DNA from: Cannabis sativa
Lineage: Eukaryota > Streptophyta > Magnoliopsida > Rosales > Cannabaceae
Direction: 5' to 3'
Length of the DNA stretch: 64,000 nucleotides
NCBI RefSeq assembly: GCF_029168945.1
Contig: NC_083608.1
Coordinates: forward strand, 14,898,136-14,962,135
Shown: in pieces, positions 12,715 to 24,136 of the stretch
Position numbering within the stretch: the stretch's first letter is position 1
How the letters are laid out: the number at the start of each line of letters is the position of its first letter
Translations under genes and position numbers: made by a program
Notes under the pieces: model-generated
Database searches by the model: none
The model's input: the letters and a program-made list of their open reading frames with translations, nothing else
Told to the model about the DNA's origin: nothing

Positions 12715-12890
12715 ATATATTTTGATCTGCCCTTTAGGGCTAAGATATTTATACGTGATCTTTTTTTATGCACATATTTCTCTTTTTGGACCTGTCCTTT
12801 GGATCAGGATGTTTATACTTATGCTTTTTTATTTTTCTGCATACTTTTTGACCTGCCCTTTGGGTCAGGATATTTTACTTAGTTTGTTTT
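12715..12890 (-). repeat. Three tandem hairpin-like repeats in the gypsy 3' UTR
   Basis: A unit of about 60-66 bp recurs around 12722, 12788 and 12850. Each holds a variant of GACCTGCCCTTTGGGTCAGG, which is close to self-complementary, followed by a T-rich run. A related GGCCTGTCCCCGGGCC lies upstream at 12691. Tandem repeats in the 3' untranslated region are common in Tat/Ogre elements. Confidence 0.65.
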
Positions 12891-13044
12891 CTGTCTGTCC
12901 GTGTGGTATACCCTAGTACCCCCTGAGTGGCATAGAAACTTTGTTTTTAAGGCACTCAGTTTTATTCAACATGTGGAGGATGTATACATTTAGACGGTAC
13001 AAACTCTTTAAACAAAGTCTAAGTTACTTTCTTGGCTATTGGTA

Positions 13045-16000
13045 TTATTTTCTGAGGTGATCGGCATTCCAGGCCCTTGGCACAATGGTTCCATCCATTC
13101 TTTTTAGCTTGTAAGTGCCTGAGCCGATTTCGTCCTCGATTTCATATGGTCCTTCCCAATTTGGCCCAAGTACCCCCACTCCGGGTTCTTGGGTAGCTGG
13201 GAAGACTCTTCTTAAGACCATATCCCCAATAGCAAATTTTCTGTTTTTAACTTTAGAGTTAAAATACTTGGTCACCTTCTTTTGATAAGCTGCCATCCGT
13301 ATTTGAGACTCGTCCCGGAGTTCTTCAACTTGATCCAAGGCTTCTTGAAGCAAAGCCTGATTCGTGGCTGGATCGTAAGTCGTTCTCCTGTGGGACGGGA
13401 ATAACGTTTCTACCGAGACCATCGCTTCACAACCGTACGCCATTGAAAAAGGCGAGTGACCGGTCGTGGTTCTGGGGGTCGTCCGGTAGGCGCATAACAC
13501 TCTTGGCAACTCTTCAGGCCAGTTGTTTTTGCAGGCCAGCAGCTTTTTCTTTAAGGTGACCTTTAGGATTTTGTTGACTGCTTCCGCTTGACCGTTTGTT
13601 TGAGGTCTGGCCACCGCGGAGAAGCTTTTCACTACTCCGTGTTGGTTGCATAAGTCAGTAAATTCCTCGCAATCGAATTGCTTTTCATTGTCAGAGACTA
13701 TTTTGTGAGGCAAACCATATCGACACACTATGCTTTTGATAACAAAGTCTAGTGCTTTTTTAGCAGTTATGGTCTTCATGGGCTCAGCCTCCGTCCATTT
13801 GGTGAAGTAGTCTACTGCTACTATTGCATACTTTACTCCTCCTTTTCCTGTTGGCAGGGACCCAATAAGATCTATTCCCCATACCGCATAGGGCTAGGGA
13901 CTAGTCATCAGGGTGATTTCATTTGGAGGAGCTCTCGGTATGTTCGCGAACCTTTGACACGAATCACACTTTTGGACGTAGTCTATACAATCTTTTTTCA
14001 TTGTTGGCCAGAAGTACCCCTGTCTCAATATTTTCTTTGAGAGACTGGGTCCTCCCGTATGATCTCCACAGAACCCTTCGTGGACCTCTAGCATGATTTG
14101 TCTAGCTTCAGGGTCCGATACACACCTTAAATAAGGCATGCTGAGTCCTCTTCAGTAGAGAATTTGATCCATCATTACATAACGATGAGCCTGATACTGA
14201 ATATTTCGAGACAGTGCCCTTTCTTGGGGCAACTCACCTTTTGTTATGTATTTTACGATGGGGACCATCCAGCTGGGTTCTTGCCCAACCGTTATTGTGG
14301 TCTCTTTTATTTTGATGCTTGGCTCTGCCAAGCGTTCCACTGGTACTACCCCCAACTCTTCGATTTCACTATCTGAGGCTAACTTAGCCAGACAGTCCGC
14401 GTGAGCATTCTTCTCCCGGGGGATTCTTTCTATTTTGTAGTCCGTGAACTCGTGGAGTAGCTCCCGGACTATTGTTACGTACGCGGCCATTCGCTCGCCG
14501 CGTGTTTGGTATTCTCCTGATATCTGGTTTACGACCAGTTGGGAATCACTATAGACTTCCACTCTTTTGGCTCCTACAACTTTTGCTAATTTCAGCCCTG
14601 CTATTAGGGCTTCATATTCGGCCTCATTGTTTGAAGCTGCGAAGTTGAACCGTAGGGCCGCCTGGAGCCGCAGTCCGGTTGGTGATATCATCGCCACTCC
14701 GGCTCCGGAACCATTTTCATTGGAGGCTCCGTCCACAAATACTCTCCATGTGGGGATTGGCGGTACCGGCATATTCGCGGTTGCCTCGGCTTCGTTGCAT
14801 TCAGTAATGAAGTCCGCCAAGGCTTGGCCTTTTATAGAAATTCAGGGCATGTAGTGCAAGTCAAATTGACTTAGCTCCATTTCCCACTTGAGGAGCCTTC
14901 CGGATGCTTCAGGTTTTCGGAGGACCTGACGGAGCGGGTGGTTGGTCAGTATCTTGATCGGATGTGCTTGGAAGTATGGCCTCAATTTCCTTGATGCCAT
15001 CAGGAGGCAAAAAACCAGCTTTTCAATGATTGGGTACCTCGCTTCGGCTCCTATCATGCGCTTACTGACATAGTACACAGGATGCTGAGTTTTCTCTTCT
15101 TCCCGGACTAGGGCAGCGCTGACCGCGTGTTCGGAGACAGCCAAATATAGAAATAGGTCTTCTCCGAGAACGGGTTTTGATAGGATAGAAGGTTTGGCCA
15201 TGTGCTCTTTTAGTTTTTGGAATGCCTCCTCGCACTCGTCCGACCATTCAAACTTTTGACACTTCTTCAATATGTTGAAGAAGGGTATGCACTTGTCCGT
15301 GGACCGTGAGATGAAGCGGCTTAGGGCAGCTACCTTTCCGGTCAGGCTCTGCACATCTTTATGCTTTCTGGGGGATGGCATGCTCAGGAGAGCCTGGATT
15401 TTTTTCGAATTTGCCTCAATCCCCCTTTGACTGACGATGAAGCCCAGAAACTTTCCTGACTTGACCCCAAAGGTGCATTTCTTTGGGTTGAGCTTCATGC
15501 CGTATCTCCGGACCACTTCGAAGCATTCCTCTAAGTCGCTTGCATGGTTGTTGCATGCTTTGGACTTGACGAGCATGTCATCTACATAAACCTCCATATT
15601 TCGTCCCAGGAGGCCTTTGAACATCCAGTTGACCATTCTCTGGTAGGTTGCTCCGGCGTTTTTCAGTCCGAAGGGCATGACTAGGTAACAGTATACCCCC
15701 TTATCGATCCTGAAGCTAGTGCACTTCTGGTCTGCCGTATGCATCTTTATTTGATTGTACCCAGCATATGCGTCCATGAAGGATAGTAGTTTGAATCCAG
15801 AAGTGGCGTCTACCATCTGGTCGATCCTGGGCAGCGGGAAGCAGTCCTTCAGACAAGCTTTGTTTAGATCAGTGAAATCTATACAAACTCGCCAAGTTCC
15901 GTTCAGCTTGGGCACCAGGACCGGATTGGCTAGCCACTCCGGATAGTATACGTCGCGGATCATGCCGTTAGTCAAAAGTTTGTCCACCTCTTTCTCCAGA

Positions 16001-17667
16001 GCCTCGGCTTTCACCGAGTCGAGCGGGCGTCGCTTTTGCTGGACGGGGGGCATGTCCGGATTGACGTTGAGTACGTGGGTGATGACATGAGGGCTTATGC
16101 CAGTCATGTCTTCTTGGCGCCATGCAAAGATGTCGATGGCGCCCTTCAGTGTTTTTATTATTTTCTCTTTTTCCTCTGGATCTAGGTTCTTCCCCAGCCG
16201 GAGTACTTTGGTGTAGTCGAGGTCGCACACTGATAATTCCTCGACATCCTCCATCGGTTCCACAATTCTTTCGGACCCCACACGGGGGTCTAACTCATCT
16301 TCTTCAGCCACTTCTGGCTCAACTGATTCCCGGACCATTAGTACGGGCAGGTGGGTTGCGACATTGTAACATTGTCTTGCTTCCCCCTAGTTTCCCCTCA
16401 CCGTCCCGATCACGGCTTCCTGGGTAGGGAACTTCAGGCACAGGTGCCGAATCGATGTGACTGCGTCAAAATCTACCAAGGCCGGTCGGCCGAGGATCGC
16501 GTTGTAAGCGGTCGGACAGTCCACCACCACGAAAGTGCAGTATTTAAATGTGCTCTGGGAGGTGTCCGGGCACAAGGTGACTAGGAGCCTTACTTTTCCC
16601 ATTGGGATAAGTGTTGTCCCATTAAACCCTGTGAGTTGGGACCCACTGGGCGAGAGGTCTCGGTCCGTCAAGCCTATTGCGGTGAAGGCCTCCTTGAAGA
16701 GTAGGTTCACGAAACTTCCATTGTCAATTAAGACTCTGTCCACCACTTTATTTGCGATGGGGGTCTCTATGACCAATGGGTCATGATGAGGGAAGTGCAC
16801 TGTCTTGGCATCTTCTTCCGTGAACGTGATGGGTCGGTCCATCAGCCGGGGCCTTTGAGCTGGGAGTTGAGTAACCTCCCAAACCTCATTGTGTTTCACG
16901 GCCCCTGTGTATCGTTTGAGCTCCTTGCGAGTAGTTCCTCCGATATGGGGGCCTCCGGAGATCATGGCTACCCTCCCGTTAGGTCTGGGCGACAGACCAG
17001 GGATGTGCTGGGCGTCGCCCGCGGGAGCAGTTGGAGCTAACGCTCCTGCTGTACTCCCCGGTGTTCCCTGAGGCACACCCACAGTCGCCTGGCCCGGATT
17101 AAGGTGAGGCAACCTATTTTTGATCCACTCATAGAGGTCGCCCAACCAGATTAGGTTTTCAATCTCGTCCTTGAGATTCTTGCATTCATTGGTGCTATGA
17201 CCAATGTCGTTGTGGTACTCGCATCTTTTGTTCGGATCTCTCCGGGAGCTATCCTTGTAGAACGGTTGTGGTCTCCGGTAGTGTGTATTTTCCCTAGTGG
17301 CAAAGTATACACGCTCTTGGGAGTCCGACAACTCCGTGTATTGAGTGTACTGGGGAGTGTACCCCCTTTTCTGGGGCTTCTCCCCCGTCCAGGTGCTGCC
17401 CTTGGAGGACCTTTTACTCCTCGAGCCCTGGGAAGGGCCTGCCAGGCTAGCAGCCGGAGCAGAGTGCGAAGGAGTTTGTCCATTCATTCTGGACGGGTTG
17501 CCGAAATGGGATGATGCCGGTGCCAAGGCCTGGCCCTGACTATATCTGGGGGTAGCAGAGAATTGTATGCCACTTGTTTGTGGAGTTGCGGTTGGGGCAG
17601 TACCCGAGAGCGATACTCCGGGCATGTACCCTGCTATCCCGGTGGGATAGTATCCTCCATAAGCCAC
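13045..17667 (-). pseudogene. pol: Gypsy pol: protease, RT, RNase H, aRNase H, integrase
   Basis: One reading frame runs through the whole span, broken by stops at 16387-16389 (TAG), 14842-14844 (TGA), 14152-14154 (TGA) and 13894-13896 (TAG). Reading 5' to 3', the first part (17667-16390) holds a Cys-Glu-Tyr-His...Cys zinc-knuckle-like stretch and an aspartic protease motif Leu-Ile-Asp-Asn-Gly-Ser. Next is RT with Tyr-Val-Asp-Asp near 15577-15588 and RNase H (16338-14845). A second RNase H follows (14820-14155) with Phe-Val-Asp-Gly-Ala, Asn-Asn-Glu-Ala-Glu and Tyr-Ser-Asp-Ser. Last are the integrase HHCC finger (14139-13897) and core (13779-13045). The polyprotein would process and copy the element RNA and insert the DNA. 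The stops make it non-functional. Confidence 0.88.
14152..14841 (-). pseudogene. Second (archaeal-like) RNase H domain of the gypsy pol
   Basis: About 222 residues with the RNase H order Asp (Phe-Val-Asp-Gly-Ala-Ser), Glu (Asn-Asn-Glu-Ala-Glu-Tyr), Asp (Tyr-Ser-Asp-Ser) and a late Asp (Ala-His-Ala-Asp-Cys-Leu-Ala). It lies between the RT-linked RNase H and integrase. All four acidic positions are present. In-frame stops on both sides separate it from its neighbours, but the frame is continuous. Confidence 0.8.
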
Positions 17668-19025
17668 TATTTAGGCTTCTTCGAGGTTGATATATTTTTG
17701 GACTCTTTTAAAATCCCGAAGGTGGCGGCTCCTTCTCGTAGTTCATTCCAGAAAGGAGTCCCCGTACGGATGCCTGCTTGGAGAAGCGCAAGCTGTTGTC
17801 CGTCGTCAACTTTCTTGGTTTTCAAGGCTTCCTCTCGGAACCTCTTTATATAATTCTTCAAGGTCTCGGTGGGCAGTTGCTTGATATTAGTCAAGGCACT
17901 GACCTCCAGGTTGACCTTTCTTGCGGCGACAAACTGTCTCCGGAAGTTGGACTGTAGCTTGTTCCAACAGCCCACGGATCCTGGTTCCAGCTTCTTGAAC
18001 CATTCCTCCGCGGACCCACTTAGAGTAAGTGGGAAGCACAGACATTTGGCGTCATTGCTGACTCTCATGACCGTCATGACACGGTTGAACCGTGATAAGT
18101 GGTCGCTAGGATCGGAGTTCCCAGTATAAGCTGCCATTTCGGGCATCTTGAAGTTCTTAGGGAGTTCCGCCTCTAGGATGTGCTTAGCACATGGCTCCCG
18201 GTCCTTGCTGTCTGAGTCGGAGTCATCCCCTTTCTGTCTCCGGGAGACTCGGGCAATGTCTTTTCGAAGTATGGCGAGTTCCGCCATAATTCCTTCATTT
18301 AACGTACCCGTGGAGACCGCGGGTCCGTATCTTTTTTGGTCAAGGTGATCCCGTAGATCACCTTGGTTCCCATTGATTTGATTTCTCAGATCAACGGGAG
18401 GACACCTCTGTCCTCTTCTTCCTCTACCCCCGGGCTCTTGGTGCACGGAAACGCTTTTTCGGTCCTCTCGATCCTGAGGGCCAAAGCTCCCTTTTTGGGG
18501 CTTGCCCCTCTGCGGACCTTTCCCTTTAGGGAAATCTGAGCGGACCTTTCGCGGATCCTGCGCCTTTTTCTTTCGCCCCGGGGTAGAGGTAGGGTTTTTT
18601 ATTTGGTTCCCTTCAGCAGGGTACCTTACAGGGCTAGGCTCCCTAGACTTCTGCTGTTGGGAACTAGGCGAGGACGTCTCTGGTTCCTTGCCCAGTCCAG
18701 CAGTCATTGCCTTGGGGTGCACGTGAATGCCAGCCGCCTCCATGGCTTTTTGCATGGCCAGCATCACTTCTTGCATTTTCTGGTTTTGTGCTTTCTGAGC
18801 TTCGATCTCGGCTTCGTGATCGATAGCTTTTTGTCTGAGAAGCACCAACTCCGAGTAACTACCTTCGTCGTAGGCATACTCATCGAGGTTTCCCTCGTAG
18901 TCATCATCTGGAATTCCTTCTTCTTCCTCGAAACCCTCAGCTGCTCTTGAGGCTACATCTTCCTCATTTGGGTCTTGAGCATCTTCTAGAGGGCGAGGCT
19001 GACGAGTACTTCTAGTCTCCACCAT
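17667..19025 (-). pseudogene. gag: Gypsy gag
   Basis: Start chosen at the ATG at 19025-19023, giving a Met-Val-Glu-Thr-Arg-Ser N-terminus; the frame runs further back only into the leader and LTR. The centre is acidic and then Lys/Pro-rich. The C-terminal third matches the retrotransposon gag domain (Trp-Phe-Lys-Lys-Leu, then Phe-Arg-Arg-Gln-Phe, and a Leu-Gln-Ala-Gly-Ile stretch). It would form the particle and bind the RNA. The frame stops at 17669-17667 and pol opens one base earlier, in the -1 frame. This is either a 1-nt deletion or a real gag-pol junction. Confidence 0.82.
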
Positions 19026-19067
19026 GTTTGTGAAGTCAAGTGTTCGTTTACAGTAGCTTTCTTCAGC

Positions 19068-19087
19068 TCTCAATGAAAGCACCAAAA
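19068..19087 (-). promoter_or_regulatory. Primer-binding-site-like sequence
   Basis: On the minus strand the LTR end CAGTCAACA is followed by TTTTGGTGCTTTCATTGAGA, in the place of a tRNA primer-binding site. I could not assign the tRNA from memory. Confidence 0.6.
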
Positions 19088-19438
19088 TGTTGACTGAGGT
19101 TTTCGACAACTAATAGAATATTATAAAGTTAGAGAGCTGTAAGAAAATTAGAGAATGATTTTTACGTGGTTGGGGCGTTAATGAGCCTTAGTCCACGAGT
19201 CTTTGTTATTTATGGATGTCTTTAATACAGAGAATGTATTTGGGGAGTGTTTCACTCTTATAAATACAGAGAATGTTCTTGGTGAGTATTTACTCTACTT
19301 GCTCATATGCAGCCCAAGATTCTCGATCCCATTTCATGAGCTTTGAGGGGGTATTTATAGTGTTTTTGGTGGGGTGATCCCCAGAATTATCCTTACAAGT
19401 GTATCTGTAAGTATCCATAAAGTTGGGCATTCCCAATG

Positions 19439-19446
19439 AATATACC
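19439..19446. repeat. 8-bp target-site duplication AATATACC, left copy
   Basis: AATATACC precedes the hAT terminus CAGGGCCGGC; the same eight bases follow the other terminus at 23700-23707. Eight bases is the hAT hallmark. Confidence 0.95.
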
Positions 19447-19770
19447 CAGGGCCGGCTCAACCAATTTGGGGGCCTTGGGCGAAAAATTAAAATTGGGCCT
19501 TTTATTAAAAATAAAATCATTAATCAATACTTCATAAATTTAACTTAAAAAAACCAATACCTCATAAATTCGTTTACATTTATTTAGTAAATTTAAATAT
19601 TCTAAATAAAAGTACAATAAAAATATTATTCAAATTTGTTGATCGATCTATCCCAAAAGTATGTCTTCCTTTTTCAAGTTTGTCATATCGAACAATCTCC
19701 AATCTATAAAACTTAATAACAACATTAGTTTATCAAAATTATTAGAAAAAAATAACACAGATTGATTCAT

Positions 19771-22258
19771 CTAAAAATTTATCTTTCTTGCTTTTTGGGA
19801 TGCAAATTTGTTAATCAAATCATTGTATTCAAGTTTATCTAGCAAATTATTTTCAATTGACAACATAGCTAATCCACTCAATCTCTCTTGCAACATAGTC
19901 GTTCTTAAATAAGACTTGATTAATTTTAATTTTGAAAAACTTCTCTCTGCCGATGCAACTATAACTGGAATTGTTAGTAATATTCTATAGGCAATGAATG
20001 CATTTGGAAATGAATCAATTTTTTTTATGTAATCAAGTATCTCGATTGAACTACCACTTTTATTTGGAAAAATTTCTCTCAACACTTTTAATTCTGAAAA
20101 TAAATCACAACCATCAATATCAGAAATTCCATTGTATTTTAAAATATTTTCAAGATTTAAAGATTGATATTTTAAATCATTTTCATCAAGTGATTTTAGG
20201 TTTTTCAAATTGAATAAAAATCCAAAAATATTTGCATACTCTTGAAACTGTTCAAATCTATTTTTAAGTGAACAAATAATTTGGTCAACCATGAAAATAA
20301 AATAATCAATCCGAAATGATTCTTCGGCAGACTTTACTATCTCACCATCACCAATATTTTCACCACATTGTTTTTTTCTACGAACCACACGCTTTTCACA
20401 AAATTTAGGCTCAATTCCCATCTCATTTGAAATTTCTTTAGTTGTAATCATAGCTGAAACAAATCCTTCTTTCCTATAATTTTCAAAATAAGAAACTAGA
20501 CCATTTAGCTGATTTATAGCATTGTCAATTTCTATATTTTGACTTTGTAAATTTTTACTAATTGAATTGACAGCAAATAAAATATCAAACCAAATAGTCA
20601 TGCCCAATAAAAATTCAAAATTCTCTAATTCAAAAGTTGCTAGACACTTAGCTTCACTCTTTACTTTAGGATCGTCACTTGATTCTGCTAGTTCAAGCAA
20701 AGCATCTCTTATTTTTGGAGCTTGAAATCTAATTGCCTTAACACTTTCAATACGACTTTCCCAACGGGTTTGAGACAATGATTTCACAGTTAACGTAGAT
20801 ATATTATTTTTCAATATTGTCCATCTCTTAGGTGAAGAAGAGAATAATGAATATATACGTTGTAAAACACCATAAAATGTTACAGCTTTAACACAAGAAT
20901 TAGCAACATCACAAATCACTAAATTAAGACTATGACAACCACAAGGTGTATATAATGCTCTAGGATTTATCTCTAATAATCTTTTTTGTACACCTTGGTG
21001 TTTTCCTTTCATGTTGGACCCATTATCATATTCTTGCCCTTTTATGTCATTAATGTCAAGTTTCAAACTTTTAATTTCTCTTATAAGTTCGGTAAATAGA
21101 CCTTTTCCTGAAGTATCATCTACTTTCAAAAATCCCAAAAAATATTCTTCCACTCTTATGGGACTAACTGAAGTATCTACAAATCTTAGTATAAGAGACA
21201 TTTGTTCTTGATGACTTAAATCAGGAGTACAATCAAGTATAACTGAAAAATATTTTGCTTCTTTGATTTTTTTCAAAATTGTATTTTTCACTTCACTTGC
21301 TAACAATTGTATCAACTCATTTTGAATTCTATGTCCCAAATAATGATTACGAATATCACTATTTTGAATACGTCGAACATGTTCTTGCATTATTGGATCA
21401 AATTCAGCAATCATTTCAATTAAACTCAAAAAATTTCCATTGTTCTCTTGGTAAATTTTTTCATTACTTCCCCGAAAAGGCCAAATTATTTTTTGCTAGA
21501 TTTTTGACAATAGCAATTATTCTTACTAAAACATTCCTCCAATGTTCTTTCTCCTTGTTAAATCTTTCTTGAGCATCTTTATCAATTGTTCTATTTTTTG
21601 ATAATCTCAATTCTAAATCAAACCAAATACTCATGTTAACTATATGCTCATTATTTATTTCATGACTCTTCAACATAGCACTTAGATGCCTCCAATCCTT
21701 AGTTCCACTGTTGACTAATTGAAACGTATGATTCGCACTAGATTTTGTACCAAAAATTTTGCAACAAAAACAATAAACCTTATTAAATTTTTTTGAATAC
21801 ACTAACCATTTTCTATCATATTTTTCTCCATTTGACAACTTTCGTATATAATAAGAAGTAGAAAAATGTCTACCATTTTCATCTTTCGGGAATTCGATGT
21901 CACTTACTTTTATTGGACCATTTTCTACTAATAATTCTATTAATTTATTATCAAGATTTTCCCAATTTCTTGGATCATAAATATAATCTAAATCATTTTT
22001 AAGATTTCTAATTTCCATGCTCTCTTCAATATTTTCTTGACATTCTCCATCATCCATCACATCATCACACATTTCATTATTAACCTCCAAATTTTCTCTA
22101 TTTAATTGTTCATTAATTTTTTCATTTGAATTACTTTCATCTTTTTTATTAGTCACAACAAATTTTTCTAAAGCTCCTTTCTGAGAGTTAATTAAACTTT
22201 CTATTCTTCTTTTCTTTTTAAATTTTTCATTACCTGATGGATATTTTCTACTAGCCAT
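19771..22258 (-). pseudogene. hAT transposase (TTF finger, DUF4371, hAT dimerisation), frameshifted
   Basis: It cuts and rejoins the transposon DNA. Start chosen at the ATG at 22258-22256 (Met-Ala-Ser-Arg-Lys), because upstream codons lack family resemblance. The N-part (22258-21464) holds a TTF-type zinc finger with Cys-Phe-Cys-Cys-Lys-Ile-Phe-Gly. The second part (about 21460-19771) has the DUF4371 core, with Asp in Leu-Asp-Cys-Thr and in Tyr-Asp-Asn-Gly-Ser, and the C-terminal dimerisation region with Ala-Glu-Arg-Ser-Phe-Ser-Lys-Leu. The two parts are joined across a four-A run at 21475-21478 (plus strand); one extra base there shifts the frame into an early stop. The second part is open for 552 codons. 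It resembles the zinc-finger-MYM-like hAT group. Confidence 0.9.
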
Positions 22259-22889
22259 ACTTATTTTAGGTAGGAAAAATAAACTTAAAAAAATCCACAA
22301 TAATTGCAATGGAAAAAATAAAATAAAAACCTAAACTATTGCATATAAATATATATAGAAATTAACAACAATTAATCAAAATAATAATTAAAAAAAAAAT
22401 ATATATGTGTACCTGTTATATATATTTCTTCTTGGCCTCTTCTAAGTTCTATGCAAATTGCAAACCAATTGATAATTTGAAGGAGAAAGAGTAATGAAAT
22501 ATGAGAGCAAATATATCATGAGCAAAAATAATAAAATATATAAAAAGTGTGTAAAAGTAAAACAATCTCTACAACTATATATAATAGTTTCATATTCCCA
22601 ATTCAAAAAAAAAAAAAAAAAAAAAAAAGATAAATGATGTGTAGTGTAAGTAACGGTTGAAAATTTAAAAGTCGAACAAATTAAAATTTTCAAAAAAAAA
22701 ACCCCATAAAATTAGGCTAAAACTAACCATAAATAATTGTGTTAGTTTAGTTTTTAATTTAGCAAGCATTGGATAAGTGTGTATAGTGTATTGTATAGTG
22801 TACTGTATTGACTTTTTCTTTTTTTTTTTTTCTTCCGTACGTTAGTGGTATGTGGTAACTTTTATTATATTTATTATATTTATATTATA

Positions 22890-23607
22890 TCTTTATATAT
22901 TAAAAGTGTCTATCTAATGGCATTTTTTGGTTTAACAGAATATACTTAAATTTTTAAAAGAATATTCTGTTAAATTTAACGATTAGGTTTGATCTCCCGT
23001 TAACAAATAAACCCAATAATTAAACCCAAAAAATTAAATAATCTTTTAAATATTAATAATCTCTTTTTAAATTAAAAAAATCATCTTAGCCACATATCTC
23101 TCTAACAAACATATCTTGGGAGAATATTAATAATTTTTTTTATTTATTTTTTAAAAAAGAAAAATCTTTACATATTAAAGTTAACCTCACGTTATCTAAT
23201 GTTTTCTCTGGATAAGCATAGGAAGCAGAAATACCACTTCTATCTTTGTGTGATTGCACATATACCAATCTGTCATTGACCCACTTTTTAGCTTTATAAA
23301 TGGAGATGTTCATATAATATTAATACTTTACAGAATATTTATAGGTATAAACTTATATTACAATGCTATGTTAAAAAAAGAACTAAATAGAATAATCTAC
23401 TACTCCAATAATAAATTTATTTACAATTTTATAATTACACTAATATTATTTTTAATACATTATTAAATAATATTTCAAATATAAATATTTAATTTTTTCA
23501 AACAAAAAATTTGTAATCTTTAAAAATAAAATACATTCAAAATCTTAAAAAGACCAAAATCTTAAATGAAACTAGCAATACGTGGCTCGACACGTACATT
23601 CACCTAG
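22890..23607 (+). mobile_element. Non-autonomous Helitron nested in the hAT
   Basis: Starts TCTTTATATATTAAAAGTG after an A and ends CACCTAG before a T. Ten to eleven bases before CTAG lies a hairpin ACGTG-GCTCGA-CACGT (23580-23595). These are Helitron ends (5' TC, 3' hairpin plus CTAG, insertion between A and T). It has no RepHel gene and is 718 bp long. It shares its ends and parts of its interior with the copy at 27499-28102. Confidence 0.82.
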
Positions 23608-23699
23608 TATATTATATAAAGGGATATAAAAAAATGGGCCTTTTTAATTTTGGGGCCTTGTGCAGTGGCCCAAGCTGCTCAATGCTTGGGCCGGCCCTG

Positions 23700-23707
23700 A
23701 ATATACC
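23700..23707. repeat. 8-bp target-site duplication AATATACC, right copy
   Basis: Identical to 19439-19446 and directly after the terminal CCGGCCCTG of the hAT. Confidence 0.95.
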
Positions 23708-24136
23708 ATGGGTAATGCATGGTCAAATCCCTAGGTGCTGTATGGTTTTTATGTGGAATGTCTTTATTGTCTTTTGACTGATGTGACTCTTCACAGTGTA
23801 GCCGTCGCTAGACTTAAATGATCATTACTTTGTAGCTGCTGGTTGGAGGTTGTGCCGTCAAACTTTATTGCGTGTAGCAGTCCCAACACGCTTCCTCCCA
23901 TGCGGCATTAAATGCGACTTGATTGCTCAGGAGAAACCTGACACGTCACGGAGACGCCTTAACGTTACTTCGAGCTTCCGGGAGCATATGGGGTTCCATA
24001 TGCCTTCTCCGGGAGCTATGTCCTGGAAGCTACCTTTCAGCATAAAGACTTAGCAAATATTTTGGATTGTACATTGCTTGATCCGCGTGTCCTTATTCGG
24101 TTGGTCCACATATATTGGGAAAAATCAGGGGCAACA

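Larger units (their letters stand above)
19447..23699 (-). mobile_element. hAT DNA transposon
   Basis: 4,253 bp with terminal inverted repeats starting CAGGGCCGGC on both ends (left CAGGGCCGGCTCAACC; right, on the other strand, CAGGGCCGGCCCAAGC) and an exact 8-bp target duplication. It codes for a hAT transposase on the minus strand. It sits inside the gypsy LTR and holds a Helitron at 22890-23607. One frameshift in the transposase is the only obvious coding defect, so it may have been active fairly recently or moved by a sister copy. Confidence 0.95.
12511..24136 (-). mobile_element. Ty3/gypsy retrotransposon, Tat lineage, left LTR missing
   Basis: On the minus strand the order is LTR (right, split by a hAT), primer-binding-like site, gag, protease, RT, RNase H, a second RNase H of the archaeal-like type, then integrase. 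The extra RNase H after the first marks the plant Tat lineage (Retand/Ogre relatives). The 3' untranslated part (12511-13044) carries short tandem repeats. It ends at the inverted copia LTR arm at 12510, so the 3' LTR and the left target duplication are lost. Four in-frame stops and one frame change make it inactive as it stands. Confidence 0.85.
19088..24136 (-). repeat. Gypsy 5' LTR, split by a hAT transposon
   Basis: Plus-strand limits are TGTTGACTGAGG at 19088 and GGGGCAACA at 24136, so TG...CA ends are present. Without the hAT insert (19447-23699) and one 8-bp duplication, the LTR is about 788 bp. The flank after 24136 is AAACT; the partner duplication cannot be tested because the other LTR is missing. 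Confidence 0.8.

Noticed and set aside
14164..19000. Many plus-strand ORFs opposite the gypsy element
   Set aside because: They are shadows of the minus-strand gag-pol frame; none has a recognisable domain.
19290..19520. 76-codon minus-strand ORF at the hAT left end
   Set aside because: It crosses the transposon border and LTR, so it cannot be an ancestral gene.
23254..23466. 70-codon ORF in the Helitron
   Set aside because: AT-rich low-complexity frame without a domain; non-autonomous Helitrons do not need one.
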